Below, in pieces: positions 50,457 to 52,212 of a stretch of 52,212 nucleotides of DNA. Numbering within the stretch: position 1 is the stretch's first letter; the number at the start of each line of letters is the position of its first letter. The DNA lies in contig JANQON010000018.1 of assembly GCA_028289605.1 (NCBI GenBank), forward strand, positions 1-52,212, given 5' to 3'. The notes below the pieces were generated by a model that was not told the origin of the DNA, ran no database searches, and saw only the letters and a program-made list of their open reading frames with translations. The DNA is from Hyphococcus sp. Lineage in GTDB: Bacteria; Pseudomonadota; Alphaproteobacteria; Caulobacterales; Parvularculaceae. The translations under genes were made by a program, and so were the position numbers.

Positions 50457-51452
50457 TCAGGCCGCTCTCAATTTCCGGCGCCGCAACAGCGCCCCGAGGC
50501 CGAGCGCCGTAAGGAACATAGGCAAGGCCGCCGGAACAGGAATGACCGGGTTCGGAACCGGCGTGCCGCCCACGCCGGCGAAACCGAAAATGAAGGTGTT
50601 GCAGGCTTGACCGCCCGCGCCGCTCAGCCCCAATCCGTCCGGATCGCTTTCGCACTGTCCAAGCGAAAAAACCTCTGCGCCGACCGCTGATAGCGCAGAC
50701 AGCGCGCCGAACTCCGTCGCGGAACCGCCGTAAAAGATATCAAAGGTAAACGACTCGCCGGCGCCCAAGGCGCCGAAGCCGAAGTCAAAGAGCGCGCCGT
50801 GATCTTCAGGACCGGAGTCGACAAAGTCGCCGGAATCCAGGATGGGGCTGCGCGAGGCGAATGGGTTGGTGGACTCAAATCCGTCATCATGCGCAAGAAG
50901 CACGGCCGTTGCTGACGCCGTCCCGCTGATGGTGACAAACTCGCTGAATGTGTCGGGCTCCACATCCCAGTCCATCGCGCGCGTGTAGCGAAGGTCGTCG
51001 ATATCGGCGCCGGAAATGTTTTCGATTGTCACCGTCACGCGATAGAGATCCGGCGTTTCCGCCGCCGGCGCGAACGTATGCGTGATGCGGAGTTCGCCTG
51101 ACGTTAATTCGACTACGGACTGCGCCGTGACGCCGTCATCGGTGAATGAAATGGCGGTCAGATTGGTAATCCCGAAATCGTTGTTGGCCCATCCGTTCAC
51201 GCCGGTCTCGCCAATGCCGACGCCCCAGCCCTCGCACAGACAGCCATGCGACGTCGCTTCATTGCCGGTGGGCAGATAGCGCAGGCCGACAGCTGTCGTC
51301 CCCGTGACCGGCGACGGATCGCCTCCGGGAATATTCAACTGGCCATAGTCATCGACGCCAAGCTGAACGGTGCCGTTATCGATAATGGCCGAAGCCGCCG
51401 CGGGCAGGCTAAACATCGCTGCGCATGCAGCGATCAATAGCTGTTTAAACAT
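50457..51452 (-). CDS. VPLPA-CTERM/PEP-CTERM sorted exported protein
   Basis: Exported protein of 331 residues with signal peptide MFKQLLIAACAAMFSLPAAASA. The body is a beta-rich, low-Cys sequence (FAPAAETPDLYRVTVTIENISGADIDDL) of unknown function. The C-terminus VIPVPAALPMFLTALGLGALLRRRKLRAA has the VPxPAALP motif, a membrane helix and an Arg cluster, the signal for an exosortase/archaeosortase-type sorting system, usually linked to exopolysaccharide production. No exosortase is in the window. An AT-rich region with a TTAACA/TGTTAA dyad at 51506-51519 precedes the gene. Confidence 0.82.
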   Translation of the reverse strand: MFKQLLIAACAAMFSLPAAASAIIDNGTVQLGVDDYGQLNIPGGDPSPVTGTTAVGLRYLPTGNEATSHGCLCEGWGVGIGETGVNGWANNDFGITNLTAISFTDDGVTAQSVVELTSGELRITHTFAPAAETPDLYRVTVTIENISGADIDDLRYTRAMDWDVEPDTFSEFVTISGTASATAVLLAHDDGFESTNPFASRSPILDSGDFVDSGPEDHGALFDFGFGALGAGESFTFDIFYGGSATEFGALSALSAVGAEVFSLGQCESDPDGLGLSGAGGQACNTFIFGFAGVGGTPVPNPVIPVPAALPMFLTALGLGALLRRRKLRAA

Positions 51453-51505
51453 AGGGCTCTCCCCCCTCTGACTGATGTCCGGCGCTCTCCTCGCCGACGA
51501 TCACA

Positions 51506-51519
51506 TTAACAGATGTTAA
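51506..51519. promoter_or_regulatory. AT-rich dyad upstream of the VPLPA-CTERM gene
   Basis: Perfect TTAACA GA TGTTAA inverted repeat, 54 bases before the start codon, within the most AT-rich stretch at this end of the window. Candidate operator or promoter element. No regulator can be named. Confidence 0.35.
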
Positions 51520-51693
51520 AATGAAGTAAACTGACTAAAAAATTTGTTTATTATCAATGACTTAGACTATCTACGCCGCACCCCTTCTGTTCCGTCACCT
51601 CGGCGGCGAGCGCATAAAACCGCGCTGTGCGAACGGTGCGGCGCGAGCCGCTTCTCTGCATTGATCGGTCCTGCAAAGCGCTGAAAGCACGCA

Positions 51694-51719
51694 CAAAAAA
51701 ACCGCGCCGAAGCGCGGTT
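51694..51719 (-). terminator. Terminator of the rRNA operon
   Basis: On the minus strand, AACCGCGC, tetraloop TTCG, GCGCGGTT, then a T-run of seven. Canonical UUCG-capped intrinsic terminator about 40 bases after the 5S gene. Confidence 0.92.
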
Positions 51720-51760
51720 TGAGTAAATCGTATCGAAGGGTTTCAACATCAGCTTTGCAG

Positions 51761-51879
51761 GCCTGGCGGCGACCTACTCTCCCACGCCTTAAGACGTAGT
51801 ACCATCGGCGCTGGGGACTTTAACGACCGTGTTCGGGATGGGAACGGGTGGAGGCTCCCCGCCATAACCACCGGGCCGG
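51761..51879 (-). rRNA. rrf: 5S ribosomal RNA
   Basis: On the minus strand it starts near CCGGCCCGGTGGTTATGG, contains ACCCGTTCCCATCCCGAACA and GGTACTACGTCTTAAGGCGT, and ends GAGAGTAGGTCGCCGCCAGGC, all diagnostic of 5S rRNA. About 119 bases. Exact ends are set by pairing of the terminal stem and may shift by one or two bases. Confidence 0.93.
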
Positions 51880-51912
51880 CAAAGATGATCCGAAATGCGA
51901 GAGCGCGAAGCG

Positions 51913-51930
51913 TCCCGGCGGAAGCCGGGA
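51913..51930. repeat. REP-like palindrome in the 23S-5S spacer
   Basis: TCCCGGC GGAA GCCGGGA, a 7-bp stem with a 4-base loop, flanked by CG and TCC. This is the shape of the short palindromic element dispersed through many alphaproteobacterial genomes. The 240-base spacer 51880-52119 otherwise shows no gene. Confidence 0.7.
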
Positions 51931-52119
51931 TCCAATCCGCTTTAATTTGCGCTCAAGCGGTGCGCAGCCTGCGCTTCCGCTTGGTCGCTAGTCCTCGCTT
52001 CGCTCGTCCGGGAAGACACGCGAAGCAAGACAATTTGTCTAACAAGGCGCAAACGATCCTTAGACGAACCGTTCGCCGCGCATGAGTTAAGTCCCAGGCT
52101 CTTCCGAAGAAAAGCATGA

Positions 52120-52212
52120 GGACGATCAAGCCAATCGAGCAATTAGTAATGGTAAGCTTCACGCATTGCTGCGCTTCCACACCCATCCTATCAACGTGGT
52201 GGTCTTCCACGG
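52120..52212 (-). rRNA. rrl: 23S ribosomal RNA, 3' end only
   Basis: Minus-strand sequence from the right edge, with GAAGACCACCACGTTGATAG, GGGTGTGGAAGCGCAGCAAT, GTGAAGCTTACC and CTCGATTGGCTTGATCG, the conserved alphaproteobacterial 23S 3' terminus. The rest lies beyond the window. The order 23S-5S-terminator on the minus strand shows an rRNA operon transcribed into this window. Confidence 0.93.

Noticed and set aside
51885-52085. 66-codon plus-strand frame near the rRNA genes
   Set aside because: It reads through the REP-like palindrome and the 23S-5S spacer, giving a well-known spurious VPAEAGIQ-type peptide.

Overview
The window is GC-rich bacterial chromosome, most consistent with a marine-type alphaproteobacterium, perhaps near the Parvularculaceae, Hyphomonadaceae or Caulobacterales. 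The assignment is inferred from gene content: an aroA/cmk neighbourhood next to a TIGR02300 (FYDLN) protein, an LdtR-like MarR regulator, a CarD regulator, an IalB protein, a VPLPA-CTERM protein and an Asp/Asn beta-hydroxylase. No phage, IS element or CRISPR array was seen.

Positions 1-6178 hold conserved housekeeping: cmk (cut by the left edge), a TPR beta-hydroxylase, aroA, a TIGR02300 protein, tRNA-Ala(GGC), an RfbD-like reductase and a UDP-sulfoquinovose synthase. Positions 6182-9222 are a three-gene minus-strand operon (aminotransferase, serine hydrolase lipoprotein, thioredoxin-like lipoprotein). Positions 9450-12315 hold an LdtR-like regulator with its terminator, hemB, a VUT-like membrane protein and rpmB. 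A TIR/transmembrane/FGE-like fusion (12454-14052) diverges from a core block on the plus strand: SUV3-like helicase, S4 protein, TerB protein, ferredoxin FdxA and CarD. This CarD carries a histone H1-like Lys/Ala tail. Positions 19938-27699 are a minus-strand operon of alpha-2-macroglobulin, PbpC and an SNase-like protein. A tRNA-Arg(CCT) follows with a partial copy of its own 3' end, then a PhoX-family phosphatase.

Positions 30166-34468 look like a zinc-acquisition island: an ABC ATPase, an FtsX-type permease, a DUF3299 protein, a His-rich ZrgA/DUF2796 protein, Zur, and a small His/Cys protein with a palindrome resembling a Zur operator. Positions 34578-38053 form a regulatory accessory patch: a LuxR solo, two diverged tandem paralogues of unknown function, a small XRE regulator with a good sigma70 promoter, and an AraC regulator. 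Part of this patch is visibly AT-rich. Next come a TonB receptor, an alpha/beta hydrolase, a Spinster-type MFS transporter and a paraoxonase-like esterase, which read as an uptake and hydrolysis pathway for an ester or lactone.

Positions 44216-49612 hold a lipobox-bearing methyltransferase and an envelope-lipid set in which two related sterol-desaturase-family hydroxylases flank an MBOAT acyltransferase and its SGNH-like partner. The right end carries an IalB protein, a VPLPA-CTERM protein and the 3' end of an rRNA operon on the minus strand (23S tail, 5S, terminator), with a REP-like palindrome in the 23S-5S spacer.
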